This document shows, one piece after another, positions 1 to 12,179 of a DNA stretch of 64,000 nt. Both the position numbers and the translations under genes were made by a program. The stretch's first letter is position 1, and the number at the start of each line of letters is the position of its first letter. The DNA is from Rhinopithecus roxellana (lineage: Eukaryota; Chordata; Mammalia; Primates; Cercopithecidae), in assembly GCF_007565055.1 (NCBI RefSeq), contig NC_044560.1, positions 50,722,030 to 50,786,029 of the forward strand, written 5' to 3'. Under the pieces are notes generated by a model. The model searched no databases. It was not told where the DNA came from and saw nothing but the letters and a program-made list of their open reading frames with translations.

Positions 1-711
1 TCCCTTGTGGAACATTCAAGACCCATGAAATTCAGGTACACAAGCAAACTTCCATTTACTGGAGGCTCAGCTACCTTCAGCTTTGGTCATACAAGTGTAA
101 ACAGAGAAGAACAAAACATAACCAGTGAGTTACCTCCTTTCCTAGTCTTTGATGGTGACAAGTATACATAACCACCACCATCAATTTCTAGCAAGTTCTG
201 ATATTACTGAATGAATTACAAGTTGTTAAAACATCATGGCTTGATTGTTTATTTTTGAACCATAACATTTCCACTAATGAGGCTCTTTTATCTTTGGACA
301 ACTGAATCTTCCAGTGATCACCTGTAATGCATCAAATCCTAGCTCCATGATTATAAACATGGGATCTTAGTATTAGACAGGCCTTAGCAGTTATATGATT
401 TAACTTCCACTCAGAGTAGGAACATGCTATTTTAGATGAATGTTTACAGTGTTGGGAAACTCAGTACCTGAACACTCAGTCACTTCTCTTAGGGGAGAAC
501 GCTCATTAATATAATATGTTGTGAATTCTAAACGATAGTCCAAAGTGGAGATTTTGGACCAAGTCATACATTAAATCCATTATCTATCAAACATTTTCTG
601 TAAAGAACTGAGTAGCAAATATTTTAGGCTTTGAATACTAGCCACATATGATCTCTGTCACATATTCTTTGTTTTTTGTTTTATTTTACACACTATAAAA
701 ATGTAAAAACT
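1..711. other. Mostly unique DNA with a hAT-like fragment
   Basis: No gene is visible. Positions about 580-660 resemble the reverse orientation of a hAT-Charlie type MER repeat, with a run like 'TTTTCTGTAAAG' followed by 'AATATTTTAGGCTTTG'. The rest is AT-rich sequence with no recognisable structure. Confidence 0.5.
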
Positions 712-1213
712 GGCTGGGTATGGTGACTCATACCTGTAATCCCAGCACTTTGGGAAGCCAAGGCAGGTGGAGAACTCTGCTAAATACATGTGTCTGGGTA
801 TATTTAGATTTGCATATATTTTATATATGTGTTGTTATTATTTTGAGAAAGAGTCTCACTCTGTCACCCAGGCTGGAATGCAATGGCATGATCTCAGCTC
901 ACTGCAACCTCCGCCTCCCAGGTTTAAGCAATTCTCATGCCTCAGCCTCCAAAGTAGCTGTGATTACAGGTCAGGAGTTCGAGACCAGTCTGGCCAATGT
1001 GGTGAAACCCCTTCTGTACTAAAAATACAAAAATTAACTGGGCATGGTGGCAGGCTCCTGTAATCCCAGCTACTCAGGAGACTGAGGCAGGAGAATTGCT
1101 TGAACGTGGGAGGTAGAGGTTGCAGTGAGCTGAGACCACTGGACTGCACTCCAGCCTGGGTGTAAGAGTGAGACTCTGTCTCAACAAAAGAAAAACAAAA
1201 CAAAACAAAAAAC
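712..1213 (+). mobile_element. Alu, interrupted by an inverted insert
   Basis: The Alu left-arm start is at 712-770 (GGCTGGGTATGGTGACTCA, then CAGCACTTTGGG). It stops at 'GGCAGGTGG' and resumes at 970 with 'GTCAGGAGTTCGAGACC', continuing to an A-rich tail (AAACAAAACAAAAC) ending near 1213. The gap at 771-969 is an inverted copy of DNA from the next Alu. Only about 8-10 expected Alu bases are missing at the break, so the insert replaced almost nothing. Confidence 0.9.
771..969 (-). repeat. Inverted duplicate of 1371-1592
   Basis: Read on the minus strand, this segment matches the right part of the neighbouring Alu, its AAT-rich tail and about 50 bp of non-Alu flank ('CTAAATATACCC', 'CATGTATTTAGCAGA'). 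The shared flank shows it was copied from this locus and not from another Alu. About ten substitutions separate the copies, besides a much shorter AAT tract here. The arms are separated by about 400 bp. Confidence 0.9.
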
Positions 1214-1214
1214 A

Positions 1215-1497
1215 GGCCAGTTACGGTGGCTCATGCCTGTAATCCCAGCACTTTGGGAGGCCAAGGCAGGTGGATCACTTGAGGTCAGGAGTTCAAGAAC
1301 AACCTGACCAACATGGTGAAACCCTATTTCAACTAAAAATACAAAAATTAGCCGGTGTGGTGGCGCACGCCTGTAATCACAGCTACTTTGGAGGCTGAGG
1401 CATGAGCACTGCTTGAACCTGGGAGGTGGAGGTTGCAATGAGCTGAGATCATGCCATTGCACTCCAGCCTGGGTGACAGAGTGAGACTCTTTCTCAA

Positions 1498-1538
<41 letters not shown>

Positions 1539-1545
1539 TATAAAA
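1215..1545 (+). mobile_element. Alu (S-like) with (AAT)n tail
   Basis: Full-length Alu on the plus strand. The left arm begins GGCCAGTTACGGTGGCTCA, the middle A-rich linker is 'ACTAAAAATACAAAAATTAG', and the right arm ends in GACTCTTTCTCAAAAT. The tail has become an (AAT)n microsatellite of about 13 units (about 1497-1536). On the minus strand the tail gives a chance run of tyrosines in an open frame, which is not a gene. Confidence 0.9.
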
Positions 1546-1607
1546 TATACATAAATCTAAATATACCCACACACATGTATTTAGCAGAATTTTCCTGGTG
1601 CTTCTTT

Positions 1608-1942
1608 TGTTTTTTTTTTTTTTTTTTTTTTGAGACAGGGTCTTACTCTGTGGTCCTAGGCTGGAGTGCAGTAGCATGATCTAGCTCACTACAACCTGAA
1701 CTCTGAGGCTCAAGTAATCTTCCCACTTCAACTTCCTGAGTAACTGGGACTACAAATGCACACCTTTGAGCCTGGCAAGTTTATTTTTTACTTTTACTTT
1801 TTTTTTTTTTTTTTTTTTTTTTGTAGAGTTAAGGTCTTCCTTTGGTGTCCAGGCTGGTCTTGAATTCCTGGCTTCAAGCAATCCTCCTGCCTCAGCCTCC
1901 CAAAGTGCCAGGATTACAAGCATGAGCCACCATGCCTGGCTG
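1608..1942 (-). mobile_element. AluJ-type element, minus strand
   Basis: A leading T-run (1610-1632) is followed by GAGACAGGGTCTTACTCTG. A second long T-run lies between the arms (about 1797-1822). The left arm end CAAAGTGCCAGGATTACAAGCATGAGCCACC lies on the right. Divergence is high, consistent with an old AluJ. Confidence 0.9.
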
Positions 1943-4900
1943 GAGTCAGATTAAAGTGGATTAATCTTTCATTACCATCACTGACTATATTTGGGAGGCA
2001 GGACAGCTTATTTAATCTCTTTGAGCCTCTGTAATAATCCATGAAGTTGGGTTATATGTGCAGTGGCAGATTGCAGAAATAATCCTAATGCTTCTCCCTT
2101 CCTTTCTGTGTTCACACTTTTTGCCCTGTAATTTAGTAGTGCTATCTCACTCTGATCCTGTATGCTCTAGCCAACAGGATATTAGCAAAAGTGATACAAG
2201 CAGAGGCTTAAGTAATGCTAGTGTGTTTCCAGTTGTACTCTTGGTCCTCTGCCATGGTCATGAAAACAAACTTGGTCTAGCTTGTTGGAAGATGAGAAAG
2301 ACATAGAGAGGAGGAAACTTGGCCCAGTTGCCTCAGCCAAAGCCAGCCTAGGTTATCCAACATCCAGTTAATGCTCAGACGTATGAGGAGGTCCAGGATA
2401 AGCCAGAAGAACCATGTAGATGACTCTTAAACTAAATAATTTACTGAGTTTTAGGGTTGTTTGTTACTTAGCATTATTGCAAAAAAATAAAACTAATACA
2501 GATGCCTGCCACAGAGTTGTTTTGAGAATTAAATAACAACTCCCTTTCCTAGATTTTCTGCAATGTATTCATCTTTAAAAAGAAAAAAAAGTTATTGAAC
2601 ATAATTTTCTACCATTTGTCTAACCTTTAGAATTTATTAGTTACCTTTACTTTTATTAATAAAATAACTGCTATTCCCAGGCTTCTTGGTTGCAGATGAC
2701 AATGCAACAATTTAAGCAAAAAGTAATCAATTAAAGAGTATGAATTGGCTCACGAAATCTCAGAAAGAGGCAGAGAATCAGGCTTGGATGCTATACCATT
2801 AACAATACTGTGGGCAAGAAAAGCTTCCATTCATTCTGTAGCCCCACGTTAGTGAAAAATCTCTTGCCCTTGATGCTTGCTGTTTGATCTCTGCTGCACT
2901 CAGGCTTGAAGCCATGAACTCTATCTCCACTGCTCTAGAAGAACCAGAAGTCTTACTAGTGATCCTGCCAGAATATTTGCTCTCCCTGGGTGGCCACTTC
3001 CTCATGATAGTTTCTGTTTAGAAGTCTTGTGTGGCTGTGTATAAATGGAGAAAATTATGTCACATGACCATACCCTTTCTGGAAGAAAGTTCAGGAAATG
3101 TAGTTTTGCTGTTAGAACAGAAAGTAAGTTAGAAGGAGATTAAAATGGGTACTGGATGAGGCAAACTACAGTATCCACTACACAACTTTAGGGCCAAGGG
3201 CCCTATCCACATGCCACAGATGAGCAATCGGAGGTTCAGAGAAACTCAATGACTTGCCCAAGGTCATATAGATTGTAGACAGCAGTACCACCTTAACACA
3301 CGTTTTTAGATATTAGGAGCTTCATTACTTCTATAACACAACAACTTACCCTATCTGTTTGAGGGTGGCCTATCTAGGCATAGGCGATATTGCTGGCTGG
3401 GGAGGTGAGGGGAACAGCTACTTGGTCTGAGCTTCCAGGAGACTACTAAAGTTCCAGCATGAAGCCACTTTGCCAGAAGTAGTGGCAGAGGGATATCATA
3501 TATTAAAGATTCAAAGTCTTTAAAAACAAAACAAAACCTATGGTGGGCTTCAGGAATCAGCATGAAATGAGACCTTATAACCAGCCCAGATGTCTAATCA
3601 GGAAAGCCTTCCAGGTTTCTGAACTGTCAATAGGGCTTCAGGCTAGGATTCCCTCTGGGTGACCACAACTTGACATGGCAGTATGATGCTTGCCCAGCAT
3701 GTATTTGCTGCAGGCCCTACAGATATGTCAGGAAAATACTCCGGGGGGTCCCATTTGTGTACGTTTCATCAGCACAGAGCTGAAAACTTCAGATGCCTGC
3801 AGATAATGAGACCATAAACCCATGACATCTTATCCATCCTTCTCTTGCTTCCCTCTCATTTTTAGACCAGAGGAAGGGTTACCTTGGAGACAGATTGATG
3901 AGTAGGACCCAGACTGGAATATGCTGATTGAGTAGAAATTCTCATCAGACTAGTAGTGGTTTCGCTTATATTATTCTAATGAATAGAAAAGATAACTGAG
4001 TTTTTTGTTTTGTTTTGTTTTTGCAGAATGTGGGATAAGGGTATTTATCCAGCTGAGAAAACAGTAAGGAGTCTTTCCCACTCTTCAGTGTAACATGTTG
4101 ATTTGAGTGCAGTCTGCTCTTCCTCATGCTAGACATGGCTGCTCTCTTTGACTGTTCTCTTAGACACGTATTCAGCCATATCAATCTCTTGTATCCATGC
4201 CTGAGCTTTTAAGAGCTCAACCAATGTATCCTTCAGAGTGGCAAAATGCATTCTGAATTAGAGTAAAAGGCTTTTCATTTATTCTTTGAGTCACATTATA
4301 CACAACAAAGAACAACTGACTTATTTCTAAATGTCATCTAGCAAAACATCTGCTACCCAAGGAAAATATGGACCCCCCCCCCGCCGAACATGAGCTTACG
4401 TTTGCACCTGTTGTGAACATCTAGTGATTTCTTAGAATTCATGTTCCAGCCAATTGGCAGGAGGCACATCAGATTGGATTAAAGAACAGAACACTGTTTT
4501 AGCTGATTCCACTGCATTTCAAATGGTTTGTACTAAGTAGCTTTTCCATGTATTTGGATAGTGTACCTGAAGACCAGAGACATTTACTTTTCCATTTTAT
4601 TGGTTATCATCATCATTCAAAACAAGAAAATTGAATAGGAGGCAGAATGGTCCAGCTGAAAGAGGTTTGATTTAAAATACAGGGAGTGGGAGTTATCATC
4701 CTAGGTATTAGGACTGCTTATTTTCCTAAAATCTAATCAAATCAATTAAGATATTAGAGGTAGGAAAGATATCTATAATATCAATTAAGAGATTAGAGGT
4801 AGGAAAAATACATATTATATATTATTATATATTATATACATTTTTAAATCTTTATTTCTATTAATAATAAAACTGTTGTTGAAGGATGTGATTTATATCT

Positions 4901-5070
4901 GTAGGCAAGTGGGTTTTTTAAAAATACTGAATTACAGAATAAGAAAGACTTTTCATCTAAGTCCCAGGCAGTTCTGAACTGGTGGAGGACTTCTCTACTC
5001 CCTTAAAAGCAAATCCTGACCCTATGAAACATATAGGGTTCTTCTATAATGGCTGGGCAAGCTAAAAGTT
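1943..5070. other. Unique DNA with old repeat fragments
   Basis: No gene is supported. A MIR fragment in minus orientation covers about 3185-3300 (key words CAGATGAGCAATCGGAGG and CAATGACTTGCCCAAGGTCA). A C10 homopolymer lies at 4373-4382. A 39-bp imperfect tandem duplication starts at 4741 (ATCAATTAAG repeated at 4780), followed by AT-rich simple sequence at about 4802-4845. Confidence 0.5.
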
Positions 5071-6299
5071 AGAAACCCCATAGCTAGAGAAACAGGACTG
5101 ATTTGGAGTGTGTGTATGTCCAGGGGTGTTGTTAAAAGCAATAGCAATCTTTAAGGCAAGTAATTGAAAAGCCAACTTGAAATAATGGTTGCAAGTCACG
5201 AGTCAACAGACTAGCCAAAAATTTAATAGGGCAATCTAACAGGCTTAAAAATGAAAAGAAAAATGAAAGAAAAACTGATTCCAAGCATTACTGGCTGTAC
5301 AATCTGGGACAGACAAATTCTACAGAATTAGTCAAATAAAGTCACTAAACAAATAACAACAATAAAAACCCTAGAAATAACAACTTCTGGGAAGAATCGG
5401 AATCCAGAATTCCTATAATATGTCATCTAAAATATCACCTGTAAAACAATAACAACAAGAAACAAGATGTGCAAAGAAGCAGAAACCCTATAGCTAAAGA
5501 AACAGGATTGATTTTAAGTGTGTGCATGTCCACACATGCCTTAGATTTTAAGTGTGTGCATGCCTTAGAGACTGCTATTGTTTTTAACAATAGCAGTCTC
5601 TAAGGCAAATAATGGAAAAGCCAATTTGCAATACTGGTTGCAAGTCACAAGTCAACAGACTAGCCAAAAATTTAACAGGGAGATCTAGAATGAGATAGCC
5701 ATTGTGTACCTTGATAAGCTGCCACTATCCCTGTTGATCGCTGTTGTTCTGGAAGGCTACACATATAGGCACAGCTGTGTGCATAATCTGGAGACACCAG
5801 AGAAGGCCTTAACTAACTATTCATCCATGGCTGAATATGAGACCTCATGAATGTATAGAGGAGATGCAAGAAGGCACATCAGAAAGTAAACTGCATCATA
5901 TTTGTAAATTTCCCGAAGGTTGAAAGTGTTCTCCAACCCACATATAGATCCATTGTCAAAGGGTAGAAATGTTACTGAATCACAGTGTTTAAGTACTACC
6001 TCTGACCAATCAACATGATCACTACACTATGCTTACCAGGGGTAATCTCTAGAACCCAGGCTTAAAATGAAAAGAGGAGTAAAAGAAAAATTGCTTGGAA
6101 ACATTAGTGGCTGAGCAATCTGGGGGAGACAAATTCTACAGAAATAGTCAAACAAAGTCACTGAACAAATAACAACAACAATAAAAATCCTAGAAATAAT
6201 GACAACGTCTGGGAAGAATCAGAATCCAGAATTCCTATAATATGTTATCTAAAATATCACTTGTAAAACAACAACAAAAAACAAGATGTGCAAAGAAGC
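5071..6299 (+). repeat. Tandem duplication within the L1 5' region
   Basis: Copy 1 is 5071-5480 and copy 2 is 5481-6299. Both open with AGAAACCC[C/T]ATAGCTA and close with AACAAGATGTGCAAAGAAGC or a near-identical string. Copy 1 lacks about 370 bp that copy 2 has between roughly 5690 and 6058. Divergence between the copies is substantial, so the duplication is old. Confidence 0.8.
5561..5607. repeat. Perfect 22-bp hairpin, 3-nt loop
   Basis: Arm 1 (5561-5582) begins TGCCTTAGAGACTGC. The loop is TTT at 5583-5585. Arm 2 (5586-5607) is its exact reverse complement and ends CTCTAAGGCA. The parallel copy of this L1 segment near 5125-5160 has the arm-2-like sequence but no arm 1. Confidence 0.95.
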
Positions 6300-6747
6300 A
6301 AGAAAATATGACCCATACTCAGAAAAAAAAGTAGTCAAAACATACTATATTTGATGGATGCAGATTTGGACTTAGCAGAAAAAGACTTCAAAGCAACTAT
6401 TATAAATCTGTTCAAAGGTGAAAGAAAACCATGTTTAAAAAGTCAACGGAAAGTATTATTATAATAATTCACTAGAGAATATCAATAAAGAGATATAAAT
6501 TACACAAAAAAAGAACCAAATGGAAGTTCTGGAGCTGAAAAGTACAGTAATTGAAACAAAAAAATTTACTCAAGGGGCTCAACAGCAGATTCAAGATGTC
6601 AGGAGAAAGATTTAGTAAACCTGAAGATAGATAAATAGGATTTATCCAATTGGAAGAACAGAAAACAAATAGAGAAAAATGAACAGGGCCTCAGAGACCC
6701 ATAGAACGCCATTAAGCACAGCAACATATGTTTCATGGGACTCTCAT

Positions 6748-6945
<198 letters not shown>

Positions 6946-8708
6946 AAAAATAGTTGAGGAAATAATGGCCAAAACCTCACCAAATTTAATTTAAAAAATA
7001 ATCCTCACATCCAAGAACCTCAGTGAACTGCAAATAGGATAAACACACACACACAAAAATCACACTTAGATATTGAAAACCAAATATAAAGAAATAATTC
7101 TAAGATCAGCAAGAAGTAAAAAGACACTCACTGTATACAGAGGAATGAAAATAAGATTTTCAACTGACTTCCTACTAGAAATAGAGGCCAGAAGGCAGAA
7201 TTGTGACATATTCAAAGTGCTGAAAGACAAAAACCTAGCAACCAAGAATTCTATATCCAGCAAAACTGTTCTTCACAAAGATATTCTCAGATAAACAGAG
7301 ACTAAATGAATTTGTGGCTAGCAGACCTGACTTACGAGAAAGAGTAAAGAAACTTTCTGGACTGAAAGAAAATGACACTAGATGATAACTTGAATTCATG
7401 GAGAAATAAAGAGCACTTGTAAGTTAATTATGTAGATAAATATAAAAGACAATAAATACATGTTTCTTTCCTCAAAACTGATTTAAAAGAAAATTGTATG
7501 ACATAATAACTTAAAATGTATTGTTGGGCTTATAACATATGATATATATGACTATAATAACACAAAGAAGGCAAAAGAAAATGGAGATATATTTTAACAA
7601 AATTTCCATATTTTAGCAGAAGTAAGTTAGTATTAATCCAGAGTATATTACGAAAAGTTAAGGTGCATGTTGAAATCCCTGGAAAATTTATTAAGAAAAC
7701 AACTCAAAATGTATAAATAAATCCAACAAGGAGTTAAAATGGTACAGTAGAAAATATCTATCTTACACAGGAGAAGGCAATTAAGGAGGAGCACAAAAAT
7801 CCTGAGACATACAGAAAACAAGTATCAAAATGCAGATGTAAATCTATCCATATCAACAGTTACATTAGATGTAAATGAATTAAGCATTTCTATCAAAAAG
7901 CAGATTGTCAGACTGGATAATAAAAGAAGATCTTACTATATGCTGTATCCAAGACACATATTTTAGATTGAGTCAAATACGTTGAAAAGTAAAATAATGG
8001 AAAAAGATATACTATGCAAACAACCCAAATAGAGCTGGAGTCATCATACTAATGTCAAAGAAATAGACTTTAAGACAAAAAGTTTTACTAAAAACAAGAT
8101 GTACAAGGTGTCAGGAAAACGGAACAATTAAAATATATATGCACCTAACAACAGAGTCCCAAAATACATGAACTAAAAACAGAAGAACTGAAGGGAGAAA
8201 TAGGCAATTCTGTAATAATAGTTGGAGATCTCCATATCATACTCTTAATAATTGATAGGCCAACTAGAAAGAAAATCAGCAGTTATATGGAGAATTTGAA
8301 CACTATCAATTATTTTGACCTAACTAGTATCTGTAGAGCAGTCCATCCAACAGCAGCAGAATACATATTCTTTTCAAGCACACATAAAACAATTATTTAG
8401 AATAGATGTGTGGTAGAGCATAAAAGGGGTCTCAATAAATTGAAAATAATTGAAGTTATGAAAAGTATGTTGTCCAACAAAACCAGTATCACATTAAAAA
8501 TCAACAACTGAAAGAAATTTGGGAAATCCACAAATATTTGGAAATTAGTACAGTTCTAAATAAACTGTGAATTAATAAATCACAGAGGAAATTAGGAAAT
8601 ATTTTATACTGAAAAAGAATGAAATCACACATCAAAATTTGTGGGGTCCAGCTCAGGCAGTACGTAGAGGAAAATTATAACTTTTAATGCCTATATTAGA
8701 ATAAAGGA

Positions 8709-9027
8709 GGCCAGCCACAGTGGCTCATCTCTGTAATCCCAGCACTTAGGGAAGCCAAGGCGGGAGGATTGCTTGAGCTCAGAAGTTTGAGACCAGCCTG
8801 GGCAACATAGTGAGAGCTCATCTCTGTGAAAATTTTTTAAAAATTAGCCTGGGGTGGTGGCATGCACCTGTAGTCCCAGTTACTCTGGTGCCTAATGTTA
8901 GAGGATCACTTAAGCCCAGGAAGTTGAGGTTGCAGTGAGCTGTTATTATACCATTGCACTCCAGCCTGGGCAATAAAGTGTGATCCTATCTCAAAAAAAA
9001 AAAAAAAAAAAAGAAAAGAAAAAAGGA
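8709..9027 (+). mobile_element. AluJ-type element in the L1
   Basis: Begins GGCCAGCCACAGTGGCTCA. The arms are joined by 'GAAAATTTTTTAAAAATTAG'. The right arm ends CACTCCAGCCTGGGCAATAAAG, and an A-tail with G interruptions runs from about 8993 to 9027. Diagnostic positions (GGAGGATTGCTTGAG, GCCTGGGCAACATAG) look J-like. Confidence 0.9.
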
Positions 9028-9119
9028 AAGATCTCAGACCAGTGACCTACATTTCCACTGTAAAAAAACTAGAAAAATAAGAGCAATTCAAACCCAAAGC
9101 AAATAGAAGTAAGGAAATA

Positions 9120-9438
9120 CAGTTGTTTTTTGGTATCTGGGGGGGGGGGGGGGGGGATTGTTTCCAGGATCCCTTACAAATAGCAAAATCTGGATACCCA
9201 AGTCCCTTATATAAAATGGCATAGCATTTGCATATAACCTCCTATATACTTTAACCCATCTCTAGATTACTTATAGCACCTAATGTAAATTCTATGTAAA
9301 TACTTGTTACACTGTAAATTTTAAAATTTATATTATTTTTATAATTGTATTGCTTTTTATTGTCTTTTTTCAAATATTTTCAATCCACAGTTGGCTGAAT
9401 CCAATGATGTAGAGCCTATGGATATGAAGGACCAACTG
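9120..9438. mobile_element. MER2-type Tigger DNA transposon, TA-flanked
   Basis: Starts CAGTTG at 9120 and ends CAACTG at 9438, with TA dinucleotides on both sides (9118-9119 and 9439-9440), as expected of Tc1/mariner-Tigger insertion. The interior has the MER2-like words 'AAGTCCCTTATATAAAATGGC', 'TAGCATTTGCATATAACC' and 'CTCTAGATTACTTATA' (overlapping words of one stretch). It is non-autonomous and about 319 bp long. An 18-G homopolymer (9139-9156) lies close to one end. Confidence 0.85.
9139..9156. repeat. G18 homopolymer
   Basis: Eighteen consecutive G residues within the MER2-type element, grown from its naturally G-rich terminal region. Likely length-polymorphic and error-prone in sequencing. 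Confidence 0.95.
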
Positions 9439-10464
9439 TAATACAAATTAGAGTGGAAAACAGTGAAATAGGAAACAGAAAAAAATAGAGAAAATCAACA
9501 AAACTAAAAATTTAATGAAAATATCAGTAAAATGTATGAAACTTTTACTATACTGATCCAGAATAGAAGAGACAAAAGGCAAATGAAGAAAATTGGAATG
9601 AAAGAGATGATGTTACTAACCACCTTACAGAAATTACGAGGCTTAAGGAAATTCTGTGAACAACTTTATGCCAAAAAATTTAGACATCTTACATGAAATG
9701 AAGAAATTCCTAGAAAGATACAAATTTAACACAATTGACTCAAAGATTGAAAACGTGAATAGATTGTAACAAGCAAAGAAAATGAATTAGTAATTAAAGA
9801 TTTTCTGACAAAGAAAAGCCCCAGTCTAGATGACTTTACTGGTGAATTCTAACAAATATTTAAAGAAGAATTAATGCCAATTGGTTGCAAACTCTTCCAA
9901 AATATTAGAAGAGGAGGAAACACTTCACAATTCTTTTTATGAGGCCAGTGTTAACTTGATATCAAAGTCAGACAAATATATTACAAGAAAGTTAAACAAT
10001 AGATCCATATTCCTCATAAATATGGATGCAAAACTTCTCAAGATCATGTTAGGAAACCGAATTCAGAAACATATAGAAAAAGAGATTCTACTTCATGATC
10101 TAGTGAAATTTCTCTCAGGAATACAAGATTGGTTTAACATCCATAAATTATTTAATATAATATACCATATGAATGAATTAAAGGACAAAAACCATATAAT
10201 CATCTCAATACATGCCAAAAACGTATTTGACAAAACTCAACACCTATTTATTATAAAAACTTTCAGTAATTAGGAGCAGAAGGAACTTCTTCTAGCTGAT
10301 AAACCATATCTAAGAAAACCTAACCTTCTATCTTAAAAGCTAGAGCTAATGTCGTACTTAATGGTGAAAGACTGAATGCCTTTCATTTCAGATCAGGAAC
10401 AAAACAGGAAGTCTGGTCTCACCATCTCTATTTAACACTGGACTGGAGATTCTAGCCAGGAATT

Positions 10465-10660
10465 GGCAAGGGTTAAATTTGGCCTGCATTCAGTTTGTGT
10501 ACAGCCCACAAACAAGAATGGTTTTTGCATTTTTTAATAGTGGTAAACAAAAAAAGCAGACAAACAGGAAACAAAGGAGAAAATGTGACAGACTTCGTCT
10601 TGAAAAACCTAAGAGATTTACTATCTGTCCCTTTTTAGAAAAGTTTGCTCATCTCTGACT
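10465..10660 (+). mobile_element. hAT-Charlie type MER fragment
   Basis: Words such as TTAAATTTGGCCTGCA, GTACAGCCCACAAAC and AGAAAAGTTTGCTCATCTCTG match the common hAT MITE that opens with a 'gtcagcaaac' motif. The middle is degraded. Its right end resembles, in the other orientation, the fragment near 580-660. Confidence 0.6.
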
Positions 10661-12039
10661 ATCTAAAACATCAGAAAGCTTCTACTACTGATAATAGCTG
10701 CCATTTACCATGCTTACTATAAACCAGTCCCCATCCTTGTGTTGAGCACTGGAAATACATTTTCTCAGTTCTTCTTTATAACAGTTTTTCCATGTAAAAG
10801 GCCCTTCCGCATCCACTGAAGCAAACTCAGTTTAACTTGATTATTTCTGGAAAGATCCTATTTCCAAACAAGGTCACGTTCAGAGGTATTAGAGATCAGG
10901 ACTTCAGCATCTGAAATTTTGGAGGGCACAGTTCAGCCCATAACAGCATATGTGTGCATGTGTGTATGTGTTTTCTGTGCTTCAGAGACAGATACACAGA
11001 GATGAGATGGAAAGGATTGGTTTCAGAACGGAAGGGAGGAGCAGATACAGGCAAGTATGTCCAAATGGTTTCAGGGTGAGTGTGATTGGAAAAGATTGAG
11101 AGAAGGTTACTACTTTAATTAGTAAGAGGTTACTGGTGATTTTGGAAGTAACAGTTTTGAAAATGCTGAGAGAACAGAATCCGTATTGCAAGGGCTTAAG
11201 GTCCACTAACCTTATACTTTCTACTTCAAAGACCCTTCTACATCCACTGAAGCAACTGAGCTTTACAACCCCACTGTGGGGAGGCCATTTCATGGATGAA
11301 AAAATAGAGGCTAAGAGAATCACTCTTCTTTTATGTCAGAGCACATCTGAAGTGAATTTTGGACTGGCTTGTAACAGTTCCAATGCTGTTTTTCTCTGTT
11401 TTTATTTAATTCTTGGATCACCAATGTAAATTTTCAAATCTTTTGTGATATAGTGCAAACAAATGGGTTTGGAGTCAGACAGTTTCATCAAGTATGGGTA
11501 ACCCTGAGCAGGCCATTGTGTTTTCATTCTTGGGAATGAGATGAGAATGTTTGTATATACTTTGCAGAGTTGTTGTGGGACTTAAAGGAAACAGAGTAAG
11601 TAGGGTGGCTAGGTACTTCATATCAGTTTGCTTCCTCATTATCTCCCTAAATCTAAGGTACAACAGGCATTGTGTATTATGGTCCCTCAACTCTCTCCTA
11701 ACAGCAAGCACAATTCCCTGTACGTAAAACAATGCTGAGTTAATGTATGATTCTTTTTCCCTCAATAACACTTGAATATTTCGCTATATTAAGACAGTTA
11801 TATTAAACTTATTTTTTTCTTTCATCTGAGCCTTAATTTTGGCAACCAAATTAAAATGTAACATTTTTTCGCAAATATTTGTGGAGCATTTTAATTCATT
11901 TATCAAATAAACAAATAGAGAGTATCTTTTATATGGCAGGTATTGTGTGTGGCACTGGACACACAAAAGTTATAAGGTGGCTTTTGTTCTAAGTGAGAAG
12001 AACAGCCCACAGTGGGCAGCTCTGGTGCAGGTAGAGTGC
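10661..12039. other. MIR/LTR-like fragments and unique DNA
   Basis: About 10690-10800 is a minus-orientation MIR fragment. About 10830-10945 resembles a common LTR-type repeat (TATTTCCAAACAAGGTCACG, CAGTTCAGCCCATAACAG). Two imperfect 40-bp strings containing CATCCACTGAAGCAA lie at about 10810 and 11230. No gene is supported. Confidence 0.45.
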
Positions 12040-12178
12040 TGACCTTGGCTCCCACAGACTTTAGGTTGAGTTCTAGCTGTATCATTTTCCTGCCAGCTGT
12101 GTGATTCTGGGCTAGTTATTGAACTTATCTGAGCCCCAGTTTCTTCTTCTGTAAAATACAATTAATAATAGGGCTCTA
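12040..12178 (+). mobile_element. MIR fragment
   Basis: The MIR core is visible: GCCAGCTGTGTGATTCTGGG, then TTATTGAACTTATCTGAGCC, CAGTTTCTTCTTCTGTAAAA and AATAATAGGGC. Confidence 0.7.
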
Positions 12179-12179
12179 A

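Noticed and set aside
1181..1677. Poly-tyrosine and poly-isoleucine minus frames
   Set aside because: Translations of Alu plus its AAT tail.
9881..10273. 130-codon frame as a gene
   Set aside because: It is decayed L1 ORF2 RT sequence, with stops on both sides.
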